Positions 10,801 through 21,400 of a DNA stretch of 46,722 bases are shown here, piece by piece (position 1 is the stretch's first letter; the number at the start of each line of letters is the position of its first letter). The notes beneath the pieces are model-generated. The model did not search any database and was not told where the DNA came from. It was given only the letters and a program-made list of their open reading frames with translations. The translations under genes were made by a program, and so were the position numbers. This DNA is from Gonium pectorale (lineage: Eukaryota; Chlorophyta; Chlorophyceae; Chlamydomonadales; Volvocaceae): assembly GCA_001584585.1 (NCBI GenBank), contig LSYV01000090.1:186807-233528 (forward strand), read 5' to 3'.

Positions 10801-13384
10801 ACCTCGTGCAGGCAGCTCTGAGGTCTGTTGCGGTACCTGTCGTGCAATAAGGCCCCCTACCCATGGCTTCATAAGGGGCTCGCGGCCTCCGGGGCTCGCG
10901 GCCTCTGGGGCTCGCGGCCTCCGGGGCTCGCGGCCTCCGAGGCTCGCGGCCTCCGGGGCTCGCGGCCTCCTACCGGCCTGTCTGCCTCATCCCTGCACGG
11001 ACAGCTCTCTCTCAGGCTGCAACGTTCGGGCCTGTTAGGCCTTGAAAGCTGACCCCCTCGGTGCCTCTTACCGGAAGTCCCCCGATGGCAATAGCCTACG
11101 CCTGCCCCCTCGCTCCCGCCCGCAGCCGGTCAGGTCCGGGCCCCGGGCCCGCTCATGGCTGCAAGCAGCCCCTTGGTCAGCCTCCTCCAGACGGCTCTGG
11201 AGGTGGCAGGAGACCAGACGGTGCGGCTGTTGCAGCCGATCGGCAGCGGCTCCTACGGCACCGTGTACCTGGGTGGGTGCGGCGTGGGAGTGGGGACACG
11301 GCCGCGCTGCACGCCAACCCATCTCAGACGCATCAGATTGAGCATCCGTGAGATCCGTCAGATCCTCGAGTCGGCGAGAACGCCCACCCATCAGCGCAGT
11401 GCGCTGCCTTCCCGTCCACTCGTCTGTGTGCATGCGCCGGGGGGCGGGGGCTATGTGTCGCAGCAAGCTCTACGCAAAGCACATTGCAGGAAGTATGCAG
11501 GCCCTGGTCGATGGACCGGCCTGCTGACCGCTTTTCACACTCACCGGCATTCATGTGTGGTCCAAGGCTGCTCAAACATCCGGTGCTCATCTGCAAACCG
11601 CTGGCCTTCCCCACCTTTCTGCCAGGCCTGTGGCGCGGTCTCCCAGTTGCCGCCAAGGTGCTGGTGGTTCACGATACGCTGTTGGGCCCCGAGGGCCGGC
11701 GGCGGCAGCGCGCGATCCTGGAGGCCGCCATCGGCACCACCCTCGAGCACCCCAACGTGGTCGCAACATACGCGTTCGACGTGAAGCCGCTGGGCGTGCA
11801 GCCCAGCGGGAGTGAAGAGCCGAGTGAGGAGGCGGAGCCCCTGTGGCGGCTGCTGGGGACGCAGCAGAGCTTGCAACACACAGGCGGGGACGCGGCGAAT
11901 CGAACCGGCATCATGGCGAAGGCCGATAGCGCCGGCAAAGCCGATGCCCCAGCTGCGGCCCCCTACCCCGATGTATACCAGCTGTATATCCTGCAGGAGG
12001 TCTGCTCAGGGGGCAGCATCAAGGAGGCGCTGGGTGGGTGGGTTGTGCGTGGCTGACAGTTGGGAGAGTCTGTTGGGTTTGTTGCGGGGTGAGGTGTAGG
12101 TTGGGTGTGTTGGGAACGTCAAGGGTGCCACCAGTGGCATCCTTTGGGTTGTCGTGAAGTGTTGACGGTGCCTGCGAGTAGCCTACAAACAGCGCACATC
12201 ATGCTTCGTGGCAAGCACGTACGCCGAGCGACACCTTCAAGGCCTGAGCCGAGTCCCACCCTGCCCTCCTTGCGCAGAGCCGTGGAAGGCCCTGTCTGGA
12301 GGCCTGCGTGCGGGCGCCTCCTCCGCCGCCGCCTCCCTGCACCTGGCCTTCCAGGTGGCGTGCGGCCTCCGGCACGTGCACGCCGCCGGCATCGTGCACG
12401 GGGACATATCCGCAGGGAACGTGCTGCTCGCCAGGCAGGCGGCACCGGCCGCAGACGGTGACACGGCGGGTTTAGATGAAGCTGAGCAGTCGTGGCGCTG
12501 CCGGCTGGCTCGGCCGGGCGTCCCTCCTCCCCCTCCGGTGGTGGCCAAGGTGGCGGACTTTGGGCTGAGCCTGCGGCTGACGGGCAGCCGGACGCACGCA
12601 AGCGGGCTGTACCAGGTGAGGACGGGTCGGCCGGCGTCGGATGAGGTATATGCGGGTTGCAGGGTAGCTAACATCTCGGAATGGGAATGGTTAGACCTTC
12701 ACGACACAAGCCCGCAGCCACTCGGTGCTCACACGTGTGCACTCACTTGCCCTTCCTGACTTGGGTCTCCGCGTTTCCCTTGCGCATGCATCTGCAGGGC
12801 ACCCCCGTGTACATGGCTCCGGAGGTTGTCGCCAACGGCCGTGTGGGCCCCGCCTCCGACGTCTACTCGTTCGGGGTGCTGCTGCTGGAGCTGATGATGG
12901 GCATGTGCACGGGCGCGCTGCTGGAGGCCGCGGCCACCGCCCCACTCGTCGCCGCCGAGCTGCGCAACCCAGCGCATGCCCACCCGCTGCTGGCGGTGCT
13001 GCGGGTGCTGCTGCCGCCGGGCAGCCCGCACTGCCCTCCGGAGCTGAGCCGCCTGGCCGCGTCCTGCGTCGCACCCGTGCCGGGGCAGCGGCCCACCATG
13101 GAGCAGGTGTGAGGGCAACAGAGAGCAGGCGACGGGCCGGAACAGAGCTTCCAACCAACCTGGCTGCAGGCAGTGCACGCCGAGGATACCGTAGGACGCA
13201 TGGCTGTTGGCGTGTTAGAAGAGGCACTACGGTACAGCTGTATATCATTGAACAGCTGCCGCGGCTACTGTCTCATCTCTTTCCACAGATCGCCGAAACG
13301 CTGGTCGGAGTGCTGGAGGGACTGGATGCTACCTCTACCTTGGCCGTCCGGGGGGCGGCCACAGCGCAGCCGCCGGACTCGTGA
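4880..13384 (+). CDS. Receptor-like protein kinase paralogue B (complete)
   Basis: Predicted single-pass membrane receptor kinase of 1598 residues. Exons: 4880-5255, 5406-5562, 5707-6136, 6318-6469, 7155-7325, 7506-7698, 7959-8015, 8201-8437, 8905-9521, 9619-10727, 11126-11272, 11626-12033, 12278-12615, 12798-13106, 13289-13384. I chose ATG 4880 over in-frame ATG 4859 because it gives the same 11-residue spacing to the conserved Cys as in C and D. Residues 1-~36 are a signal peptide. The ectodomain has repeated hydrophobic strand-like blocks, RVTCCGEAG and [15 protein letters not shown] Gly/Pro linker (SPPPPPPP) follows, then an [12 protein letters not shown] block. The membrane helix is about 1028-1053, followed by RRRGRR. 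Kinase: GSGSYG near 1206, Lys 1226, HGD Asp 1394, DFG Asp 1445, APE Glu 1473. There is an acidic ~70-residue insert between beta-4 and beta-5. Intron 9 needs a GC donor. Ligand unknown; a wall or surface sensor role is inference. Confidence 0.85.
10875..10970. repeat. 16-bp minisatellite, six copies, intron 10 of B
   Basis: Six head-to-tail copies of GGGGCTCGCGGCCTCC, with single-base variants in copies 2 and 5. It lies in the intron between the transmembrane exon and the first kinase exon of B. It is absent from the same intron of C, D and E, so it arose after duplication. Confidence 0.95.
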
Positions 13385-14032
13385 GCACTATTGAGTTGCG
13401 GCTCTTCAGGTCGGCAGGGGCGCATGTGCGTGCAAAACTAGGGCAACTCTGTCCGTCTGTCATAGGGACTGAACAGCTGAACGGCCCACAATGCCAGTCG
13501 ACTCGTCGGGCGGGTTCCTGCTGGGCCATGACCCTTAAGTCGTTAAGGTGCCCATGATGGGCAGGGGATTGGCATGATCCATGCGTTTGTCCGCTTGTAT
13601 CTTTCATTATGAGGCGTACCTCGTTGTGTCTGGTGGCTAGGTGCACTCATGTGCGGGTTCACCGTAGCTCAGGCACGGTTGCGGGGCAGGGGCGTCCCTG
13701 TTATTGTTGAGCGCTGCCAAGACTCAAGGTACGCCCAGGCCCGCTCTCTGACCAGTTATCAATGCTTATGTGTACTGCCGCTTGGTACACCTCCTGGACA
13801 ACGGACTCTGCCATGGGCTCTCCAGGGGAGAGCTGGGGACGAAGTCTCCGAAGCTTGAATGAATTCCGTCAAGCATTAATATGTCTGCAAAGGAGAACGT
13901 GCTGCAGGCCGATGATGACAAAGCCACGTGCAGGGCCAGTGGTGAGACGGTTGCGGGCGGTGGGCACTCATCAGCAGCTCAAGTTAAGAGCTGCAACGAC
14001 TTTTGACACAGCTTACGCACGTGTGTTAATTA
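13385..14032. other. Intergenic 3' flank of B, up to the exon-1 relic
   Basis: The first ~90 bases are similar to the 3' flank of A. The last ~40 bases (CAGCTCAAGTT near 13977) resemble sequence just upstream of the B start near 4833, which shows that the following relic was duplicated with some 5' flank. No ORF here is convincing. Confidence 0.45.
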
Positions 14033-14290
14033 ATGGCACTCGTGGGAAAGTCAACGGCCGAATGTCTGATACTTGTCGGGAGCCACGATGTAATCGCGCT
14101 GCTCTGCGCCGTGGTCCGCTTCATGCCGCTGACAGCAGGCCAGCTGGAAAAGGAGGTCGTCACGTCGGGCCTGCGGGACTCCTTTACAGATGGCTGGGCC
14201 CACCGGGGCCCCAGTGGCTCGCTCGGACCTGACCGGCTCCGCGTTCCTCTCTGCCGGCACCTACGTACCGAACCTTGGACGTGCAGATAG
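14033..14290 (+). pseudogene. Broken first exon of a B-like receptor kinase
   Basis: An ATG at 14033 opens a reading frame with the family's signal-peptide exon. It has the same 11-residue spacing to Cys, and then FMPLTAGQL and TSGLR as in B. Around 14180-14190 the frame shifts: the homologous continuation (LTGSAFLSAGTY) is found in another frame beginning about 14190. The original frame stops at 14290. No donor site and none of exons 2-15 follow; the sequence passes into the 5' flank of C. I read this as the stub of a deleted array member, closest to B. Confidence 0.75.
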
Positions 14291-15280
14291 ACACAGTGTA
14301 ATCTGTTTCTATAGAAACAAGCCTGTATCCAATCCGCATCTGCTCAAATTGCGCAGGCAGTGCACAGCTTCAACGGCACGTGTAGCAGTAGTGCGGCGGG
14401 TAGCTGCATGGGTACATAGCCATTCCAAAAAAAACATTCCAGATGCATGCTATGCCCACCAGCCCCTCCGCCTAGCAGCACACAACCCACACACGCGCGC
14501 ACGATGAAGCTGACGAACCCAGGCTCATCCTGGACAGCCTTCACGCATCCCAGCCTCTACTTGCTTGATGCTGCCCACTGTCACCTGTGGTGCGATGCCA
14601 TCACAAACCAACTCCTCCCAATCAAGCAGGACGACCCGGCTGTAGCAGCGCGAAAAGGCTTACTCGAGATGGCAGGAACCCCTCAGTGTCGGGTTGTGAG
14701 TGCAGTTCCCGTACATGGCCCTGTTGCACCGGCGAATAGCTGCACGCATGAGCTGCGCATTGGCGGAGCCCATGTGCAAGCCCGTCGAAGTCGCGGGCCC
14801 GTTTCCAGTCCTACCACCACCACCGGCCGATACGCGGGGTCTGGGCAGTTGGCAGTCACAAAACGGTCAGTCACAAAACGGTCGCACCTCCCCCCATCTT
14901 CCCCTTGCTTTTCAATCCCGACAAAGGCTTTTTGGCACAAATGTGATACAGCTTTCAAACCTAAAAAGTCATGTGAGCGGCAAAAGTCGTGTGAGCGTAG
15001 GCTGGGGCCGAGCGAACCCGCCCCGATAGGCGGGCCCGCAGCGCGCGGCGGCCGTTGCTCCCGTGCTGCCCTGCTCTGTCCAGTCTGTAGGAATGAGGCC
15101 ATCTGGCTCACAAAGCTGTATGCGGGGCTGAGGGCCACGGCAGGACGCACGTACGGGAGCGAGGCTGTACATGGTACGTGGTGGATGTCGCCGGGCGTTG
15201 CGCAAAGACAATCTTATCCTACGCACCTTCGGAAACAGCGTGATTCATAGTCTGCGGCAGTACACGTCTCAAAGTTGCTG
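14291..15280. other. Distal 5' flank of C, paralogous to the 5' flank of D
   Basis: No gene is supported. From about 14580 onwards short blocks match the region 27690-28410 upstream of D in the same order: GCCGATACGCGGGGTCTGGG, the AAGGCTTTT(T)GGCAC block, and GCTCCCGTGCT..CC.TGCTCTGTCCA. Two direct copies of AGTCACAAAACGGTC lie near 14852-14882, and a 16-base perfect palindrome (TGTTTCTATAGAAACA) at 14304-14319. Confidence 0.55.
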
Positions 15281-15459
15281 TAGCTAGAAGGCGGGCGACG
15301 GAAGGAACACGTTTAGCCCCCCAAATATCATACATTCACATCATTTGTATTTCTGGATGACATGGATGCTTTGCAGCGCCGTGCAGCAGTTGTATGTGTG
15401 AGGCGGGCTATCTTAGCTGTATAGAACGGCGAACATAGAGGGCTGCTAGCTTATCAATC
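15281..15459 (+). promoter_or_regulatory. Conserved upstream block of C (promoter / 5' UTR candidate)
   Basis: The ~180 bases directly before the C start are far better conserved with 28415-28594 before D than the more distal flank. Shared pieces include TAGCTAGAAGGCGGGCGA, GGAACACGTTTAGCCCCC, CATACATTCACATCATTTGT and AGAACGGCGAACATAGAG. Position and conservation suggest promoter plus 5' UTR. No TATA box can be assigned with confidence. Confidence 0.45.
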
Positions 15460-18400
15460 ATGGACGTAACAAGAAAAGCAACGGCCAAATGTTCAGTACT
15501 TGTCGGGTGCCGTGCTGCGCTGCTCTTGGCCGTGATCTGCTTCGCGTCGCTGACAGATGGTCAACGATCTGAGGTCATCGGGTCAAGCCTGCCGGAATCG
15601 CTCGCGGCTGGCGGGGCCGTGCAGGCAGGGTCCGGCGCCTCGACCCTGACCGGCTCTGCGCTCCTTCCGGCCGGCACCTACCAGCCCCTGGACGTGCAGT
15701 CTGTGGAGGTGGTCGGTCGCCTGGTGGTGGCGGGGTCGGGGCCCGGCGAGGGGGGCGGCGGGGAGGCGGCAACAGGCGGCGGCAGCACTGCCATTACCAC
15801 GCTCGACCTCACCGCCTTCCAGGACGGACCAGCATTTTGGACGCTGAATGGTGACAATTCGGGTAGCTTCCTTTAAGGAATATTGTATGAGGCGTCACGT
15901 TGCTGCACCTCGTGGGAATGGCGTACGATGAGTGGGAGAGGTGGGGCGCTGTGGTACCCGGTGTCTCTGGGGTTCTTGCAGGATTTCACTTCCTCACTTG
16001 CTGGCCCCGCTCTTCCCCCTCCCTGTTCCAGGCTCCTCCCTGGAGCTGCACAACCTGACGGTCCTGCTGCCGCCGGCGCCATCCGAGGCGCTCACGGCGC
16101 AGCCCCCCAGCGTGCTGAGCCACGTCATCGGAGGCAGCCCCGCGCGGGTGACGCTGTCCGGGGTGCGCCTGGTGCTGCCCACACAGAGGCGAGCGGGGCG
16201 CACATTGCAGTGTCGTGACGGGGCTTGGCAAGGCGGGCTCAACGTTGTCTTTGAGTGTATGCATGTTTAGCATGTAGCCATGTGTCCCAGCACCGCGCAC
16301 CTGCACAGCAAGCACACCGTCCGTCGCAGGGAAGAATGCGTATGCCTCGATTGCCCGCACAAACCGTAACAGGGAGCTCGCCACCTTTACGGTGCGGGTC
16401 TGCGATCCGCAGCTCTGGCGGCTGGGGGACCCAGAAGTGCGGCATGGCGTGGTGACCTTCAGCGACGGGTCCATGCCCCTGGCCGTACCGGGAATCGGGA
16501 GTGCCGCCTCCGCCTCCACTTCCCTACCCCCGCCTGCCCTGCTGCTGCGCACCCGCGTCACCTGCTGCGGAGAGGCCGGGCCCCAGCCTCCCTTCGCATG
16601 TGGTGCGGCCGCCGTGACGGACGCCGCCGGCCTGCGGGCCACCGCTGCGGAGCTCATGGCCGAGATGGGTCTGGCCCCTAGCAGCGTGCTTGTGTGGCTT
16701 GCGGCCAACGTGACGCTGGACCCCGACACTTGGGGCGGCCCGCTGGAGGTGCCGGCGGGAGTCTACCTGTTGCTGTTTGGCAACCAAGACCCGGGGGCCG
16801 CAACGCAGGTGGGCCGTCGGGTCACTCAGCGGCGTGCAAGAGAATGGCCATGGCTCGGCCCTCATGACTGCAGACCGCTGGGCATGTGCGGTGCCGTGGG
16901 CCACGGACCCGTGCTTATTCGTCATGTGACGGTAAACAACGGTCTGAACATTGCTCATCCACACACCCACCGTACAACCCCGTTCGGCTTCGTGGGTGAG
17001 TGGTGTGTGGTTTGGATGCGGTGGTTGCTGCATTGAGTTTACACATCGCAACGTCAGATACTTGTCTGGCGGATGGTGCTTGCCTTGGAGGGAGTAGTTG
17101 ATGCCGGACCAGCAATCTGAGTCCTGAGATGCGGGCTTGCCTGGGAGGGAGTTGGCCCTCGGGCTGTCCTCTTACAATCTACCCATGGCTGCTCAGGCTT
17201 TGACGGGTACCTGTAACCTTTCAATCTTACGTTCGTGCAGCTGGACTTTGGCGGGATCGAATCCGCCATCCACACGGACAAGGGCGTCGTCCAGATCCAG
17301 GATCTGGTGCTGTTGGGCCTGCCGTACCCGTCGACGGTGGGCGACCTGCGGGCCGCGTTGGCGGCCTGGGTGCACTCTGTAGGCGTGCCCAGGTACGCGG
17401 CTGGGCGGGCTGGGCTCGGGCGATCCCGTGCCAGGGACTGGGCGCCGCGCATGGCTGTATGGCTGTATGAGCCGAAGACGGCGTGCGTCAGCCGCCATGC
17501 CGGGGGGGCGGGCTTCGGCGCTGCTGGCGTCCGATTGTTCCACTGCGTGAGCATGCCCTCCTCCCTTCCTTGCTCCGCTTTTCACCCGGCACCCAGAGTC
17601 TCGGCATCTGTGGGCGCCCGGGCCCGAGCCCGTTGTCTCGTCGTAATCCGCTGCACGCTGGTGCTGCACGCTGGTGAGGCGGACTGGTGGCGAGCCGCGA
17701 TCGCCGACGCAGCTGCAGCAGCCGCAGGGGATGTCGCGCCTCTGTACATCCCCCTCAGTTGGCGGTGGGTGGTTGGCTCTCGCCACGTGGGCCAAAGAAG
17801 CAGGAAGGCTTCCAGCCCTCATGGACGGTATGGGGCCCCGAGCAGCGGCCAGCAAGCGAAGCACCCTTCTGCGTAATTGCCGGTTTCTCGGGTCCAGCGG
17901 GCGGGTGAGATATACCATGGCACGTAGCGCTATGCAAAAGCTCGGCAGTATCCCACAAGGTTGGGATATGGCCATCCTTTGGCCTACGGTTCTTATTTGC
18001 GTGTGTGTGTGTGTGTTTGTGTGTTGCATGTCGGCATTGCACTCATGATTGTAGCAAACAACGACAACAGGTCCAGCCAGGGAGGATGGTTGCGGGGTGG
18101 GCACTGCGGGCTGGCCCGGGTCCAGGTTCCCCGCCTCGGCACCCGGCAGACCACGGGCCCCCCCATCTGGGCTCTGGCGTTCTGCCCGCAGTCAAGGGAA
18201 TGGCGATTTGCTGTAGCAGTTACCCGCGGCGCCGCCACGGCTACGGACTTTACGGTGCCCGCCCCTTTCGACCGCCCTCACCGTGGCGACGACGGACGGG
18301 CGGTTTGGCCAGCGGGCCCACGTGACCCGCGGTGCCGCCACGTCAGCTGGCTTCTCACTGCCCGCCCCATCTGACCGTCCACACATAGACGGGCGAGCGC

Positions 18401-21400
18401 GCGGTAGCTGCCGAGTGTCGCTTACATGCTTGGTGACCCGGGAGCGCGCCGCTGCAGGGTCTCCATCGTGGCGGGGGCAGGCGGCATCACCCGCATCAAT
18501 GCGCGGGACAACAGCCGTTATCCCATCAACGTCCTGGACTCGTGCTTGCTGCTGAGCCTGGAGGAGTCGGGCGCTGTGGCGTCTCCCCGCGCGGCTGCAG
18601 CGGCGGCAACCTGGCCGCTGCTGCGGGTGTTCGAGGGCGACGCAGCGCAGGTAGCATATGCGGGCACATTCGCAACATGTCGTTCGCAGTGAACGACATT
18701 GTAATGCGCTGTATTGCACCCTTTGCGTACGGTACATTGGTCGTCTGGGCGCGGCACGGGTACGGGCTGGGCTTCCCTGCACAGCGCTACCATCGTGCGG
18801 GCTGTGCGTGCGCGTGTTGTAATGGAACGACGCATACGATGAGCGCAAGCGCGAAAGTGATGGTGTTGTTGTAGGATCCAGCTCCAGAAGGATTCGAAGG
18901 GGTGATGTGCCTGCATGTTAGTTCGGCGGCGACCAGGGTTCTCCACGGCGTCTCAAAACAGTCCTTGGCTGCAAGGAGTGTCCTCTTTCCCGGCAACTTG
19001 GCCTGCAAGGACTTTTCACTGCGCCCTTCTGAAATCCTTCCTTGCTGCAAGGAAGCCGCCGCAAAACGTTCCTTGCGGGGCATTTGTGTGCGAACGCATG
19101 CACAACGGTCAACGGTTGGCTTTAAGCGGGTCACAGTAATCCTGGCAGCATTGTGTGTTACCGCTTGAAGCCCAATGCGGCGAGCTCCATGCGCTTGCCC
19201 CTTCTCTCACCTCTCCCGCCTCCGCCCCCGCCCCGTCTCCCCCAACCCCGGTCCCAGGCGCATTGGCCCCAAGGACTTTGCATCCCCCGAACCCCGCAAT
19301 TATCCCTTGCCAGCAAGGAACTTTTGCCTTGTGGCTTCCTTGCGCTGCAAGGACCTGCCCCCGCCTGAGGCCGGCCAAAACGCCTTCCCTGCAAGGCACT
19401 GGGCCTGGGAAAGGTCCTTGCAAGCCCGGAAAAACGGGGAAAGTTCCTTGGCAAGGCCGTTTTGGAATACCCTGGCGGCGACCACCACCGTAGCCCCCGA
19501 TGCGGCCCAGAATTCTCTCTGGGGTGACCTTATGCGTGCGTGTGTAATGCGGCCTCCTTACCTCCCTCCCTCCCATCCTTGTGGCTCGCCTTGATTGCTC
19601 CGCAGATCCTGCTGCGGAACATGCGGGTGCAAGTGGATCGGACGCCCGAGGAATCGCTGGAGGTAAGCAGCCAGGTTGGGGCTTCATTCTGTAGCTGCCC
19701 GCATCTCCCTGGCCGATTGCTCTTGCTCTGGTGGGGATGGCGCGTGTTGAGGTTGAGGTGGCTCTGCTGCACATGGGGGCTGCGTGTTTAAACCCCCTGC
19801 TGCGCTGGCTCTTGCCCCGCCCAGCATACCACGCCTTGCGCCCCGAGGCTTGCCCCATCGGACCCCACATTGGTGCGCCCCCATGCACTTCCTCGGAATC
19901 CTCCTGCAGCGTTATTGCCCCTCCGAAGCCGAGGCCCCCCACGACGTGACCGTGCTGGTCCCAACCGTATTCGGCGCACCTGTGGACATGCCTGACATGG
20001 AGGGCGTGACGGGCAACGCAACGCTGGTGGTGACGAACGACTACGTCGGGCTTCGGGGGGCGCCGCTCGGCATTGGCGGCGACTCGCCCTGCACCCTCAT
20101 GGGCTGGCCCGCCTCCCAGACCGGCCGGCGGACCATGTGGGACCTGATGGTGGGTGTCGGTGCGCGGATGCCGCCTCTGTCACGCACTTGCAGGGCGCTC
20201 GGCAGCTGCTGCTACCATGCAGGTGGGGCCGATGGGACCACCAAGGGCCTGACGAGCGGTGATCATGTCGAAGACGCACGGTAATATGTACGTGTCCTCT
20301 GGTTGCGGCCCGGTGCACGCTCCTACACACGCGCACGTGGGCAACGTGGTCGTGCGCACACGTGGGCAACGTGGTCGTGCGCACACGTGGGCAACGTGGT
20401 CGTGCGCACACGTGGGCAACGTGGTCGTGCGCACACTCGGGCGCGTGTGTGAGTGATGCCGCCTCCCTCATGCCTCTTCTTACGGACGCTGCTCGCGCGT
20501 GTGCGGCAGACGGCCTGTTTCCCTGGCGCACGGAGTGCTTCCGCCGGCGGATCACCACGTTTGTCGCACACAAGCACCACTCGCTTTGCTGCTTCTCATG
20601 TCCCCTCTGCTACCTTCCCTTCCGCTTCAGCCCTTACGGTACTCTCGTGGCACCACCCGTGATAAGTTGCGTTAATGCATACTCGCTTGACGCTTGACGC
20701 GCTCGTCCCCCACCCGCTGTCGTCCCGCTGCCACCCGCCCCCATCCAGGGCCACCGGTCGCAGATGGAGCTGCCCCCTTCCTCGCCCCTCACGCTTGTGG
20801 ACATGGTGCTGTACAACCTGGCGCCTTTGGTAAAGAACCCCACACCACCCGCGGACTTTGCGGTGCCGCCAGTGTACGGCGAAGGCGACGCGCCGCCGCC
20901 TGCCGGCCCCGCCGGTGGTACCGGCGGTAGTAATGGTGGTGATTTTGGCGGCAGTGAGGGTGGTGGTGGCAGCACCTATGATGATGGCGACGGAACTGAC
21001 GTCCAGGGAGGTAAACCGCAGCCGCAGCCGGCCTCCAGCCTTCAACCGCCGGACGACGCTGTTGGCTCTGTGGATGACATCCCCAGAGGCAGGTCGCTGA
21101 TGCAGGCCCCAGTAGGTTGGCCGGACAGCGACTCCCTCCCGCGGCTTCCCGATTACCCTCCAAGCACCCCATCGCTCCCGTCGGCCCCTCCGGAGCCACC
21201 GACGCCCCCGTCACCCCCACCGGGCCCACCAATGCCTCCTCCGGCCCCCTCACCACCCCCGCCGCCTCCACCGAGTCGCGAGGCGCAGCTAGACGCCGCG
21301 CTGTCGTCCCTGGCGCTGCCGCTCTGGAATTTCATCGCGAACAGGCGGGTCTGGCTGGGACGCAGGCAACGGGGCACCGCGGGAAGCGAGCGGACGTCGG

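Noticed and set aside
19109..19942. 277-codon minus-strand ORF
   Set aside because: It lies mainly across introns 6 and 7 of C, including the palindrome field, antisense to short exon 7. No homologous ORF occurs in B or D.
20334..20433. CRISPR-like array
   Set aside because: The 25-base units are directly adjacent with no unique spacers, and the setting is a eukaryotic intron.
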